From Gracilimonas sp964505215 (GTDB lineage: Bacteria > Bacteroidota > Rhodothermia > Balneolales > Balneolaceae), in contig CAZDGU010000005.1 in NCBI GenBank assembly GCA_964505215.1, positions 124,001 through 188,000 on the forward strand: DNA of 64,000 nucleotides, read 5' to 3'. Under the pieces are notes generated by a model. It worked only from the letters and a program-made list of their open reading frames with translations, did no database searches and was not told where the DNA came from. The position numbers and the translations under genes are program-made. Positions 1-9,463 of the stretch are shown here, piece after piece. Each line of letters starts with the position of its first letter. The first letter of the stretch is position 1.

Positions 1-427
1 AGAAAAAAGAACTCTCGTTTTATGAAAGCAAAACCTCATAGCACATGAAGTATATTCTGATCACTTTCTAAAACTCAAATTTCAAGGACGGTAAAATTAA
101 GGTTTTTTTTGAATGATTGTTAAAATTGTTTCTCAAAAGAATTCCAAATTTTATATGCGCAGTTTTGAGTGTTTTTCATCTTAAAAAAAGGGTCGTTTTA
201 TGCAAACAATGCTTTAAAAGCCGCTTAAGCCGTAATTGCGTTTTAATGAAATACTGTATCAATGCTCCTCAATTAAAAATCTTTTATAACTTTTACAATT
301 TTATTGCAGCTCAAAAAGCGTAAAGTTGAGCAGACACCGAAAATAATATCTCTTAAAAGAGTATGCGATTTTACCCATAGTTATCTAAGTTTGAAACAGA
401 CTAAATAATTAAAGGAAATTACAGTTT
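1..427. other. AT-rich leader region upstream of the phosphonate cluster
   Basis: No convincing gene. It is very A+T rich and reads as an upstream regulatory region. A TAAGTTTG octamer at 386-393 fits the Bacteroidota -7 consensus TAnnTTTG, but I see no TTTG box at the expected spacing upstream. A purine-rich AAAGGA at 411-416 lies 11 bases before the aepX ATG and may serve as a weak ribosome binding site. A 68-codon reading frame at 117-323 has low-complexity, Lys/Phe/Cys-rich content and no recognisable feature. Confidence 0.5.
386..393 (+). promoter_or_regulatory. Candidate -7 promoter box for the phosphonate operon
   Basis: TAAGTTTG matches the TAnnTTTG -7 box used by the housekeeping sigma factor of Bacteroidota. 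It lies 34 bases before the aepX start codon. The matching upstream TTTG box is not obvious, so this is a suggestion from motif and position only. Confidence 0.3.
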
Positions 428-1720
428 ATGAAAAAAGTTTATGTAGGAATGGGCACCGATCTCATTCATCACGGCCATATCAATATCATAGAAAAAGCAA
501 GAGAGTTGGGCGAAGTTACCGTTGGTTTATTATCCGACGAAGCCGTTACAAAATACAGCCGCATTCCTTTTTTAGAGTATGAAGAGCGAAAGCGTATTCT
601 CGAAAACATTAAAGGGGTGAAGGAAGTGGTGCTGCAGCCTGCTTTAGATTATGAGGAAAATCTGCGAAAGCTGAAGCCCGATTTTGTAGTACACGGCACC
701 GACTGGAAAGTAGGTCCGCAAAAACACATTCGCGATAAAGTTATTCGCATTTTAAAAGAATGGGACGGTAAATTGGTTGAACCGGATTATACCGAAGGAA
801 TTTCTTCCACAGGGTTGCGAAACGCTCTGCGCGAAATTGGCACCACGCCCGATATCCGCCGAAAAATGTTGCGCCGGCTTATTTCTGCAAAACCCATTGT
901 ACGCGTGATGGAAGCCCATAACGGAATTTCCAGCCTTATTGTGGAAGATACCGTGGTAGAAACCGAGAACGAACGACGCGAGTTTGACGCCATCTGGGTT
1001 AGCAGCCTCACCGATTCTACCGCAAAGGGTAAGCCCGACACAGAATACGTGGATCGCACCTCCCGCATTCAAACCATAAACGATATTTTAGATGTCACCA
1101 CCAAACCCCTCATTTTAGATGGCGACACCGGCGGACCTACCGAGCATTTTGAGCTTTTGGTAAAAAATATGGAGCGCCTGGGCGTTTCGGCCGTTATTAT
1201 AGAAGACAAAGCCGGCCTGAAGCGAAACTCCTTGTTTGGAACGGAAGTGAAGCAGCAGCTGGAAGATATAGACACCTTTTGCGAAAAAATATCAGCCGGT
1301 AAAAAAGCACAACGCACCTCCGACTTCCTGATTATTTCTCGGGTTGAAAGCCTGATTGCCAACGCAGGAATGGATGAGGCGCTGAAAAGAACCAAAGCCT
1401 ACATCGAAGCAGGCACCGACGGCATCATGATTCACAGTCGTCATAAACACGGCGAAGACATTATGGAGTTTATGGAGGAGTATCAGAAGTTTGAGTATAA
1501 AGTACCCACAATTTCCGTCCCTTCTTCCTACAACAAATTCACCGAGCAAGAGCTTTCAGATGCCGGATTTAATGTGGTTATTTATGCAAATCACCTATTA
1601 CGCAGCGCTTTTCCGGCTATGAAGAAAACGGCGGAATCTATACTGACGCACAAACGTTCGTTAGAAGCTGACGAGTACTGCATGTCTATTAAAGATATTC
1701 TGGAAATTCTCCCCAATTAA
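428..1720 (+). CDS. aepX: Phosphoenolpyruvate mutase with N-terminal cytidylyltransferase-like domain
   Basis: Converts phosphoenolpyruvate to phosphonopyruvate, the C-P bond-forming entry step of nearly all phosphonate biosynthesis. Residues 1-135 form a nucleotidyltransferase-like domain with an HxGH motif (H14-H17) and a GISSTGLR motif near 124-131. Residues 150-430 form the isocitrate-lyase-superfamily mutase domain, with DGDTGG at 231-236 and EDKAGLKRNS at 259-268. The latter matches the EDK(X)5NS signature that separates PEP mutases from related lyases. The 430-residue length is usual for the two-domain form. The next gene starts within 10 bases and catalyses the next step. The role of the N-terminal domain is unsettled: it may be structural, or it may nucleotidylate a product. 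Function of the C-terminal domain is very secure. Confidence 0.96.
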   Translation: MKKVYVGMGTDLIHHGHINIIEKARELGEVTVGLLSDEAVTKYSRIPFLEYEERKRILENIKGVKEVVLQPALDYEENLRKLKPDFVVHGTDWKVGPQKHIRDKVIRILKEWDGKLVEPDYTEGISSTGLRNALREIGTTPDIRRKMLRRLISAKPIVRVMEAHNGISSLIVEDTVVETENERREFDAIWVSSLTDSTAKGKPDTEYVDRTSRIQTINDILDVTTKPLILDGDTGGPTEHFELLVKNMERLGVSAVIIEDKAGLKRNSLFGTEVKQQLEDIDTFCEKISAGKKAQRTSDFLIISRVESLIANAGMDEALKRTKAYIEAGTDGIMIHSRHKHGEDIMEFMEEYQKFEYKVPTISVPSSYNKFTEQELSDAGFNVVIYANHLLRSAFPAMKKTAESILTHKRSLEADEYCMSIKDILEILPN

Positions 1721-1729
1721 TTGAAATCC

Positions 1730-2857
1730 ATGCTTCAACCCAAATTTTTATATCAGCAGCTGCAGCAACGCGGCGTCGAGTTTACGCTGGGCGTGCCCGA
1801 TTCGCTGTTAAAATACTACTGCTCGTATGCTTTTGATCAGGGCAACAAAACGATTGCCGCCAACGAAGGCGGAGCCATCGGTATGGCCGCCGGATATCAT
1901 TTGGCAACGGGGAAAATTCCGCTGGTGTATCTTCAAAACTCCGGTTTTGGCAATATCATCAACCCGCTTACTTCTTTAATTGATAAAAGCGTGTACGCCA
2001 TTCCCATGCTAATTATGGTTGGCTGGCGCGGAATGCCGGGCACTAAAGATGCGCCTCAGCATCATAAACAAGGCCAAACTATGGAAGCTCAGCTTAAAGC
2101 TTTCGAACTTCCGTATCACATTTTATCTACGGATGAGCAAGAAGTGCCGTCTCAGCTGGATGAGCTTTTCACCGTAATGAAAGAACAGTCTAAACCGGCC
2201 GTACTGCTGGTTCCGCCCAATACTTTTGAGAGCTACACGCTGCAAAACCCCGTAAGTCCTCCCCAGAATTATACCTTAAAAAGGGAAGAAGCTTTGGAAG
2301 TGATGCTTCGCCAAATGGAGGAAGACAGCGTCATTATTTCAACCACCGGAAAAACCTCGCGCGAGCTGTTTGAACTTCGCGAAAAGCTGGGGCAAGGACA
2401 TGATCGTGATTTCCTGACGGTGGGAAGTATGGGCCACGCTTCGCAAATTGCGCTGGGTGTTGCTCAACATTCTTCCAAAAATGTATTTTGCATAGACGGC
2501 GACGGCGCCATGATTATGCATATGGGAAGTTTGGCCATTATTGGAGAACTTCAACCCGCAAACTTTAAACACATTTTAATTAATAACGGCGCGCACGAGT
2601 CAGTGGGTGGACAGCCTACCGCGGGCTTTTCCATTAATTTTAGAATGATTGCCAAAGGATGCGGCTACAAACACGTGCTAAAGGCTGCTTCCAAAGAAGA
2701 ACTGGAACAGCTTTGGCCCGAATTTATCTCAAAAGACGGTCCTGTTTTGCTGGAAGTTATGACCCAAAAAGGAGCCCGTTCAGATTTAGGCCGCCCCACT
2801 ATTTCGCCCGCTGAGAACAAAAAATATTTGATGTCTTTTTTAAGTGATTCCAAATAA
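1730..2857 (+). CDS. aepY: Phosphonopyruvate decarboxylase
   Basis: Thiamine-diphosphate enzyme that decarboxylates phosphonopyruvate to phosphonoacetaldehyde. This irreversible step pulls the unfavourable mutase equilibrium toward phosphonate. The N-terminal half holds the family pattern GVPDSLLK and the catalytic-Glu segment AANEGGAIG. The C-terminal half carries the ThDP/Mg motif, opening GDGA and closing INNGAHES, with family-typical GGQPT after it. I chose the ATG at 1730 (375 aa); a TTG at 1721 directly after the aepX stop would add three residues. Its stop lies seven bases before the ATG of the aminotransferase, so the three genes should be co-transcribed and translationally coupled. 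Confidence 0.95.
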   Translation: MLQPKFLYQQLQQRGVEFTLGVPDSLLKYYCSYAFDQGNKTIAANEGGAIGMAAGYHLATGKIPLVYLQNSGFGNIINPLTSLIDKSVYAIPMLIMVGWRGMPGTKDAPQHHKQGQTMEAQLKAFELPYHILSTDEQEVPSQLDELFTVMKEQSKPAVLLVPPNTFESYTLQNPVSPPQNYTLKREEALEVMLRQMEEDSVIISTTGKTSRELFELREKLGQGHDRDFLTVGSMGHASQIALGVAQHSSKNVFCIDGDGAMIMHMGSLAIIGELQPANFKHILINNGAHESVGGQPTAGFSINFRMIAKGCGYKHVLKAASKEELEQLWPEFISKDGPVLLEVMTQKGARSDLGRPTISPAENKKYLMSFLSDSK

Positions 2858-2864
2858 TAAAATC

Positions 2865-3962
2865 ATGAGTACAGAACCCAAGCGTAATATTTTACTGAAT
2901 CCCGGTCCGCCCACAACCTCTTTAGCCGTTAAGCAGGCCATGGTGGTGCCGGATATCTGCCCCAGAGAACAAGAATTCGGGGATTTGTTAGGTTCTATTA
3001 CGGATGATTTAATTCGCCTTGGAAAAGGAGAAGATAATTATGAATGCAGCCTTTTTGCGGCCAGTGGAACCGGTGCGGTAGAAGCTATGCTCACCTCTGC
3101 GCTGAGCTCACAAACGCAGGTACTTATTGTAACTAACGGCGCGTACGGCTACCGATTGCGCGATATTTGTCAGGCTTACGAGCTGCCGCATGAAACCGTA
3201 GGCGAGTTTGGCGACTACCCGAATGTGGATGAAATTGAGCAAAAGCTGGCTTCCGGAAAGTTTACGCATCTGGCCGTCATTCACCACGAAACTTCTACCG
3301 GAATGATGAATCCACTGGAGGATTTTTCCCGGATTTGTAAACAAACGGACGTCCGCCTTATGGTTGATGCCATGAGCTCCTTTGGCGGCGTCCCTATGAA
3401 CCTGAACGAGCTGGACGTTGATTATCTGGTGGCTTCTTCTAACAAATGCATCCACGGAATGGCAGGTTTGTCTTTTGTGATATTCCATAAAAACTGCCTG
3501 CCGGAGCTTGAAAATCAGTCCAAAAACTTCTACTTCGATTTATATAAGCAATGGAGCTATCTGAAAGAAAAAAATCAGCTTCGGTTCACCCCGCCGGTAC
3601 AAATTTGTTACGCATTCAGACAGGCGCTGGATGAAACGATGGAAGAAACCGTGGAAGCACGCTGGCAGCGTTATCAGAATAACTGGACCGTTTTATTTGA
3701 AGGATTGCAAGAGTTTGGCTTTAAACCATTTTTGCCGATTGGACAGCAGTCGAAAATATTGGCGGCTTTTAAATTTGAAAAGCAGCTTCCCAAAGGCTTC
3801 GATCACTTTCACGATTATTTATTTGAGCGAGACATTACGGTATATCCCGGCGTAATTCCTGAAACCAAAACGTTTCGAATGGCGGTGATTGGGGATTTGT
3901 ATGAAAAAGATCTTCGCTTGGTCGTTAAAACCGTTGGAGAATATCTTGATTCGGTTCACTGA
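2865..3962 (+). CDS. phnW: 2-aminoethylphosphonate aminotransferase
   Basis: Fold-type-I PLP aminotransferase interconverting phosphonoacetaldehyde and 2-aminoethylphosphonate (AEP). Evidence: the N-terminal family pattern LLNPGPPTTS, the substrate-loop segment ASGTGAVEA, an Asp-containing cofactor segment VDAMSSFGG, and the Schiff-base lysine in SSNKCIHG. About 365 residues is normal for AEP-pyruvate transaminases. The enzyme is also known from AEP breakdown, but directly behind aepX-aepY it should run in the synthetic direction. I prefer the ATG at 2865 over the upstream in-frame GTG at 2844, because the GTG lies inside the end of aepY and adds only seven non-conserved residues. Confidence 0.94.
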   Translation: MSTEPKRNILLNPGPPTTSLAVKQAMVVPDICPREQEFGDLLGSITDDLIRLGKGEDNYECSLFAASGTGAVEAMLTSALSSQTQVLIVTNGAYGYRLRDICQAYELPHETVGEFGDYPNVDEIEQKLASGKFTHLAVIHHETSTGMMNPLEDFSRICKQTDVRLMVDAMSSFGGVPMNLNELDVDYLVASSNKCIHGMAGLSFVIFHKNCLPELENQSKNFYFDLYKQWSYLKEKNQLRFTPPVQICYAFRQALDETMEETVEARWQRYQNNWTVLFEGLQEFGFKPFLPIGQQSKILAAFKFEKQLPKGFDHFHDYLFERDITVYPGVIPETKTFRMAVIGDLYEKDLRLVVKTVGEYLDSVH

Positions 3963-4013
3963 TAACTGTTTATCCACGCTCGCTTCACTCCTTTAAACTG
4001 AAGGCACTCACTT

Positions 4014-6401
4014 ATGAAACCCAAATCATTTTTTGTACTGCTGGTGCTGGTTTATGCCGTTGCTTTTGTGTTCTTTTTGGGGAGAAGTTTAAACCTGAAC
4101 TTTAATGGCGAGCTGATTGCCCTGCTCCCCGCCGACAATCCCCACATTGAAAGCTACGAAAAGCTGGAAAACCTGAACTCCAGCGAGGGCGGATTTGATC
4201 TCGTGCTCACAACCGAAAATTCGGGAGAAGCTATTCGAGCGGCTCAAAAAGTAACCAATCAAATTTTACAGCTGCAGCTGGATGGTGAGCCTGTTTTCAG
4301 AAATGCAGAGCTGGAAAATGATTTGTACGACATCAAATATTCAGCGCTTTATTTGATGACGCTCGGTGAGCTCCAAACTCTTCAAACCGACGTCTCGCAG
4401 TATATAGATGACAAAAAAATGGAGGCCAATCCATTTTATGTAGAGCTCGAGGAAGACGAGGAGGCGCAGGCCGGTTTAAATCACAACAACTCAGTGCTTC
4501 TGGAGGAAGTTTCCAACTCCAGGCGATATACCATAAATGCCGACACCAGCATTATCAGCGCGCGGTTTTTGCCTAATTTTCCCAAGAGTAATTACAATAA
4601 GCTGGAGGCTACCTATCAGCTTTTAGAGGCCGAAAAGGAGCGGATTGAACAGCAAGAAAACGGCGTGCATATTTATTGGGGCGGCTCGTACATCAACCAT
4701 TATCACAAAATAAACGATGTGCAGTTTTCGGTTACAAAAGCGCTGGTTATTGGCGTGCTTTGCCTCATTGTTTTTCTGATTGGCTACATGCTGCTCATCA
4801 ACAAAAGCACAGATTATAAGCTCCGTTACGTACTCGCCGATTTAGGACTTATCTTTTTCATTCTCTTTTCGGGATTCATCATCACGCTGGGTATTTCTAC
4901 TTTTATGTTTGATGAAATCAACGTTTTTACCGGCATTGTTTTCAGCATTTTGTTTGGCATAAACCTGGATTATATCCTCCACCTTTATTCTGTGGAGAAA
5001 TCTTCTATGCTGAATCATCAGCGTATTTTGCGCATTCTCCGCTCGTATTTTTCTCACACCAAACCCATTTTGCTCAGCTGCCTCACCACCGGATTAGCCA
5101 TCATGAGCCTGATTTTTGCAGATTTTGACGGCTTTGTTCAGTTTGGGATCATTTTCTTTACCAACATTTTGGTGAACCTGTTTTCAACCTACCTGTTTCT
5201 GCTTTTATCGAAATCTTCCCACCAGCAGCAGGTTACCGATAAGGCAAAAATCAGGAATGAACCGGTTTTTATTGAGCACCGTCCGCAAGTGCGTGCATTT
5301 TCTTCTGTGGCCATTTTAGCCCTATTAATGGGCGGAAGCCTGATTGGCGGAAGCGTGCTCAGCTTCAACTTCAGCTTTTCTGATTTGGAGCCGCAATCCG
5401 AACAATCCGACTTTGAAGTTCAGGCGCATAAGCTGAGTTCAGGCAGCTCGTATTTTGAGCCTTCGTACATCATCACCGATACTATTGCGGAATCTAAAGA
5501 GCTTTTCAATCATGTTAAGGAAGGCATTGGAACCGAGTACGAATACATAGATCGCGTGGAATCTTTTTCTGCACGCTATCCGATTTCGGGTGAAGAACTT
5601 GCAGACAAAAAAGCCATCATTCAGGAAATTCAGCAGCTGTTGCGCCGGAATGAAGAGTTCATAGAAACGGATGATTCCGAAGCCGCCGAACTAATCGACA
5701 TCGCCCTGAATACGAAAAAACCGGATATGGATTCGCTGCCTAAATACATTACCAACCGGTTTTTTATGAAAAATGGAGATATGGCTCCGCTGGTAATTAT
5801 TTACCCGAATATGAGCCTTTCGGATGGGCAACGTTCTATTTTATTCCGCAAAACATCGGCCGTAATGGAGCTTGATTCCGGAAAAACGTATTACGCTGCC
5901 AGCACTTCTATCATCGCATCCAGCATTTTGGAACTGCTCATTAATGAATCGCTTTTTTTGCTGATTACGCCTTTGCTCACCATTATAATCTTGCTGCTTA
6001 TCTATTACCGCTCGGTGTTAAACATGCTGATTGCCGTGGCTCCGCTACTGTTCACGTTCGGACTTTTACTATCTTTGCGCGCCATTTTTGAGTTCAACAT
6101 TAACTTATATAATGTGATTGTGCTACCCATTATAATTGGCGTAGGCGCAGATAACGGCATTCATTTAGTGGATGCCTTGCTGAATAAGAAACCAAAATTT
6201 TTCAGTTATTTTATTCGAGATAAATTTCCGGTGCTGGCGGCCTGTTCGTTTACTACCATTTTGGGTTTTGTGGGACTGCTGTTTATCAATCACCCCGGAA
6301 TGGAATCGTTGGGAGTTTTAGCCGTGGCGGGAATTTCAGGAACGCTGGCGGCCACCTACTTTACTGCAATACTTGTTCAAACTTTTCTGCTGAAACGTTG
6401 A
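4014..6401 (+). CDS. MMPL/RND-family exporter (HpnN-like)
   Basis: A 795-residue inner-membrane protein with the RND duplication: an N-terminal helix, a periplasmic domain of about 200 residues, a block of five to six helices near 240-410, a second periplasmic loop, and a final helix block near 640-795. Two sterol-sensing/RND core motifs are visible in helix 4 of each half: GINLDYILHLYS and GVGADNGIHLVD, each with the charged residue expected for proton coupling. MMPL proteins move lipids or lipid-linked glycans across or out of the inner membrane (mycolates, hopanoids). It starts 51 bases after the AEP aminotransferase, so a phosphonolipid or AEP-glycolipid cargo is a reasonable inference. 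Its 3' end overlaps the antisense gene that follows by 41 bp. Confidence 0.85.
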   Translation: MKPKSFFVLLVLVYAVAFVFFLGRSLNLNFNGELIALLPADNPHIESYEKLENLNSSEGGFDLVLTTENSGEAIRAAQKVTNQILQLQLDGEPVFRNAELENDLYDIKYSALYLMTLGELQTLQTDVSQYIDDKKMEANPFYVELEEDEEAQAGLNHNNSVLLEEVSNSRRYTINADTSIISARFLPNFPKSNYNKLEATYQLLEAEKERIEQQENGVHIYWGGSYINHYHKINDVQFSVTKALVIGVLCLIVFLIGYMLLINKSTDYKLRYVLADLGLIFFILFSGFIITLGISTFMFDEINVFTGIVFSILFGINLDYILHLYSVEKSSMLNHQRILRILRSYFSHTKPILLSCLTTGLAIMSLIFADFDGFVQFGIIFFTNILVNLFSTYLFLLLSKSSHQQQVTDKAKIRNEPVFIEHRPQVRAFSSVAILALLMGGSLIGGSVLSFNFSFSDLEPQSEQSDFEVQAHKLSSGSSYFEPSYIITDTIAESKELFNHVKEGIGTEYEYIDRVESFSARYPISGEELADKKAIIQEIQQLLRRNEEFIETDDSEAAELIDIALNTKKPDMDSLPKYITNRFFMKNGDMAPLVIIYPNMSLSDGQRSILFRKTSAVMELDSGKTYYAASTSIIASSILELLINESLFLLITPLLTIIILLLIYYRSVLNMLIAVAPLLFTFGLLLSLRAIFEFNINLYNVIVLPIIIGVGADNGIHLVDALLNKKPKFFSYFIRDKFPVLAACSFTTILGFVGLLFINHPGMESLGVLAVAGISGTLAATYFTAILVQTFLLKR

Positions 6402-7308
6402 GATCCCAGTCTTTAATTTGCTCCAAAATCCGCCGGTCTATTCGGTTTTGATATTTTCCTACCAAAAGAAACAGCCCGTACGAGGCAATGTTGGCCAATA
6501 CATAAATATCAATTCTGCCAAACAGGCTGGAAATGATAATGGAGTTTCGCATCACGTTTGAGCCGCAAACCCACGCCCAGCCACCCAGCATTTTTCGGCT
6601 GTTGCTTACATAAACTTCTTTAAATTCTTCGGGCTTTTGCTTGCGGGCTTCCTCAAAAATTTTAGTTACTGTATCACTCCGAAATTTATTTTTATTCTGG
6701 CGTGTCACATAATCAATTAAAACGGGATAGGTGATTTTGCGCAGCAGCGTAGTACGATCAAAGTTTTCCTTAATTTCCTCCACCGAGTCATTTCGTTGGG
6801 AAGAATCGGTGAGCGAATAGTGCAAAAATTCTCCCTTGTACCATTCATAAATATTAGATTTCAAGCTGTGCACATAACCCGAAAGCAGGCCTAAAACCCA
6901 AACTCCGGCCAGCGTATATTCGTCCACAAAAAAGTGAAACCCGGCCGCATAACAGCTGATAAAAACCAGCATGTCGTTAAATAAATCCAGATAGCGACCC
7001 ATTTCTGAGTGGGTATTGTACAGGCGGGCAGCCTGACCGTCAGCGCTGTCAAAAACGCCGGAAATAATGATTAACAATCCACCAACGGAAGTAAAAAGCA
7101 GAGAGTTTTGCCAGTACAGCATGGTGCCGCCGGTAACGCCAATGAACATCCCCAAGAAAGAAATATTAGTAGGCGTAAATCCAATTTTGGAGAGTGCTTT
7201 TGCAATAATAAAGCCCAGCGGACGGCTGAATACCAAGTCGAATTTTTCTTCGACTACCTTATTTTTTATAGACTTGTCGTAATCGTCAAAGAAACCGGTC
7301 AGGAACAT
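6361..7308 (-). CDS. CDP-alcohol phosphatidyltransferase family protein
   Basis: Membrane enzyme that displaces CMP from a CDP-activated donor with an alcohol acceptor. The complete family signature D(x)2DG(x)2AR(x)8G(x)3D(x)3D is present, running from DSADGQAAR to YLDLFND at about residues 87-112. The N-terminal part also has the usual NISF segment. There are about six hydrophobic segments in 315 residues, with a longer polar insertion near 165-235 than in phosphatidylglycerolphosphate synthases. In eukaryotes the same fold uses CDP-ethanolamine to make phosphatidylethanolamine. In this cluster CMP-AEP would be the analogous donor and a phosphonolipid the product; inositol-phosphate or glycerophosphate donors remain possible. 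The stop overlaps the convergent exporter gene by 41 bp, and a PLD-like gene lies eight bases upstream. Confidence 0.85.
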   Translation of the reverse strand: MFLTGFFDDYDKSIKNKVVEEKFDLVFSRPLGFIIAKALSKIGFTPTNISFLGMFIGVTGGTMLYWQNSLLFTSVGGLLIIISGVFDSADGQAARLYNTHSEMGRYLDLFNDMLVFISCYAAGFHFFVDEYTLAGVWVLGLLSGYVHSLKSNIYEWYKGEFLHYSLTDSSQRNDSVEEIKENFDRTTLLRKITYPVLIDYVTRQNKNKFRSDTVTKIFEEARKQKPEEFKEVYVSNSRKMLGGWAWVCGSNVMRNSIIISSLFGRIDIYVLANIASYGLFLLVGKYQNRIDRRILEQIKDWDLNVSAEKFEQVLQ

Positions 7309-7316
7309 GAATGAGC

Positions 7317-8309
7317 TTATCTGTTTATTAAATTTGAAGCAACTCTTGACAATTGCTTAACCAAATTTGGGTCTGTTCGTTTTAACACTATTTCTTTTTC
7401 AAACAAATAGCTGATGGTATCAAAATTGCTGGAGCCATACACTGCTGTTTTATCATCAATCAAAATCAGTTTTGTATGAACCATTTCACCTTCTGCATAT
7501 ACATAGTTTATATTATTGTACCGGGGTAAATTATGAATGATGCTAATCTGTTGCTTATTATTTTGGCTTGGTAATATGACGGTGTGATTTTCAACCTCCG
7601 ATATGGCATCAAGCATAGGATAAGAAATATATGGAGATATGGCGACAACCTTTTTAGCATTCTCAAAAGTTTTTAGCAGTTCCCGATAGGCCTGCCTTGT
7701 TTTCCATCCATTTAAAAAAAACAGCGTGTTATCTGCGTTTACTTCATGAATGGGAGAAAGTTCGGTGTTGTACAAATCACTTTGTAGCGAGCGCCACACT
7801 GCTCTGTTTAAATCCGGCTCTGCGTGGCGAATCATTAAATCGGACCATCTGAAATTGTGTTCCGTGAAGTTCAGTCCGCCCAAATAAGTGATGTCGTGAT
7901 CAATAGTTATCAGCTTTTTATGATTTCGGGCAGGATATTTTCTCATCAAAAATCCCATGGGATTGGTGAAATGGACCTCAATTCCGGCTGTACGGGCCCG
8001 GTCTAAGAGAGCGGGAAGTGCGCGGCGCTCGGCCAGTGCATTGTTTTTATTTAGCAACCCAAACGGTGAGGGTAAAAAAACATCATTCACCACAAATTTG
8101 GAGTAACTGTCTATTAATAAAGTGCGCTGAATGGTTGGTTTACCGGCCAGCAATTCAATAAGTTTGGTGCCTACGCTGTCCGCCTCAAAACTCATGCACT
8201 GTATATAAACAGAGTTTTGAGCGCGCTCAATATCGGCAGCTAATTGATTAAAAAAAGCATCGCTGTCAATAAAAACAGAGGTATTATCGGTAGCGTAATT
8301 TTTAGACAT
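7317..8309 (-). CDS. Phospholipase D / cardiolipin synthase-like protein
   Basis: A 330-residue two-HKD enzyme. The two catalytic HxK(x)4D motifs are HKKLITID near residue 130 and HTKLILID near 275, each followed by the usual GG/GSSN(F) stretch. Proteins of this superfamily catalyse phosphatidyl transfer (cardiolipin synthase) or phosphodiester hydrolysis. It has no N-terminal membrane segments, unlike full-length ClsA, so it may act at the cytoplasmic membrane face. It lies directly upstream of the CDP-alcohol phosphatidyltransferase on the same strand (eight-base gap), suggesting a shared lipid product. The start ATG is separated by only five bases from the divergent glycosyltransferase start. 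Confidence 0.85.
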   Translation of the reverse strand: MSKNYATDNTSVFIDSDAFFNQLAADIERAQNSVYIQCMSFEADSVGTKLIELLAGKPTIQRTLLIDSYSKFVVNDVFLPSPFGLLNKNNALAERRALPALLDRARTAGIEVHFTNPMGFLMRKYPARNHKKLITIDHDITYLGGLNFTEHNFRWSDLMIRHAEPDLNRAVWRSLQSDLYNTELSPIHEVNADNTLFFLNGWKTRQAYRELLKTFENAKKVVAISPYISYPMLDAISEVENHTVILPSQNNKQQISIIHNLPRYNNINYVYAEGEMVHTKLILIDDKTAVYGSSNFDTISYLFEKEIVLKRTDPNLVKQLSRVASNLINR

Positions 8310-8314
8310 AAAAG

Positions 8315-9463
8315 ATGAACATCATACAGGTTTGCCCTTACGATTTATCAAAACCGGGGGGCGTGCAGACGCATATTGCGTATTTAAGCCGGCAGCTTAT
8401 TCAAAATAATCACAAGGTACTTATTATAGCTCCCGGCTCTAAAAGTACCGATGTGGAAGCTAAGTTTAACGGTAAGGTAATAAATATTACCACAGCCAAG
8501 AGAATTCATTTATGGGGAACTTCCATCGACCTTGCCGTGCTTTCCAAAAAAGAGAAAGAGGACTTTAAAAACGTAATTGAAGATTTTTCGCCGGATGTTA
8601 TCCATTTTCACACCGTTTGGAATCCTTTTATGCAAACCCAGATGCTGCGTTTATTGCCCGAAGATGTTAAAAAAGTAGCCACCTTCCACGATACACCGCC
8701 GGATTTTGGGGTGGGAAAACACATTGGCGCAAACCTCATGAAAATTGGGGTGAAGTATTACCTGCCCAAAATAGACGTTCCTATTTCAGTGTCTAAAACG
8801 CAGGCTAAAGCCATGGGTTTTGATGAGCACGAGCCGGGGAATCGCATCCATCTTATTCCCAATGGAATTGACGCCTCGCTCAGCCAAGACTTTCCAGCCG
8901 CAAAAAGAACGGATGATGAGTTCAGGATTGTTTTTATTGGCCGATTTGAAGAACGAAAAGGCATTTTTGATTTACTGGAAGTATTTCAAAAGCTCGTTCA
9001 AAATCACCCCAAAACTACTTTAAAATTGCGCTTAATCGGAAACGGGCCGCAAATGGAAAAGGTGCAGGAGTTTGTGAATGAGCATCAGATCCGGCAAAAC
9101 GTGCAGTTTTTCCCGAGCGCAAGCGATGAGCAAAAAAACGAACTGATTGCCAACTCAGACCTGATGGTGGCGCCCTCGCTGTACGGAGAAAGTTTCGGAA
9201 TTGTGCTGCTGGAAGCCATGACGTTAAAAGTAAAAGTGACAGGCTATGGAAATGCCGGATATCTGAATATTGGCACAGAATACGGAGCCGAAAACTTCCC
9301 CAAACCGGGTGACAAAAGCGCGCTTTTTTCTATTATTGAAAAACATCTTACCAAGCCGGAAAAAACGGATTATTTAATCGAAAAAGGCATGCAGATTGCG
9401 CGCCGGCACGACTGGGCCAAAATCACCGAACACATCGAACAATTGTATCAGAAAGAATTATGA
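8315..9463 (+). CDS. GT4-family glycosyltransferase (PimA-like)
   Basis: Retaining GT-B glycosyltransferase of 382 residues. The N-terminal domain has the early GGVQTH loop typical of PimA/WecH-type enzymes. The C-terminal nucleotide-sugar domain has the FIGRFEERKG strand-turn and an EX7E motif within SLYGESFGIVLLEA. PimA homologues mannosylate a phospholipid head group at the cytoplasmic face, so a glycolipid acceptor made by the neighbouring CDP-alcohol phosphatidyltransferase is plausible but not shown. The stop overlaps the next ATG as ATGA (9460-9463), a sign of translational coupling with the nucleotidyltransferase. Confidence 0.88.
   Translation: MNIIQVCPYDLSKPGGVQTHIAYLSRQLIQNNHKVLIIAPGSKSTDVEAKFNGKVINITTAKRIHLWGTSIDLAVLSKKEKEDFKNVIEDFSPDVIHFHTVWNPFMQTQMLRLLPEDVKKVATFHDTPPDFGVGKHIGANLMKIGVKYYLPKIDVPISVSKTQAKAMGFDEHEPGNRIHLIPNGIDASLSQDFPAAKRTDDEFRIVFIGRFEERKGIFDLLEVFQKLVQNHPKTTLKLRLIGNGPQMEKVQEFVNEHQIRQNVQFFPSASDEQKNELIANSDLMVAPSLYGESFGIVLLEAMTLKVKVTGYGNAGYLNIGTEYGAENFPKPGDKSALFSIIEKHLTKPEKTDYLIEKGMQIARRHDWAKITEHIEQLYQKEL

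Noticed and set aside
117..323. Short reading frame upstream of aepX
   Set aside because: Low-complexity AT-driven composition, no motif, no ribosome binding site; lies in a leader region.
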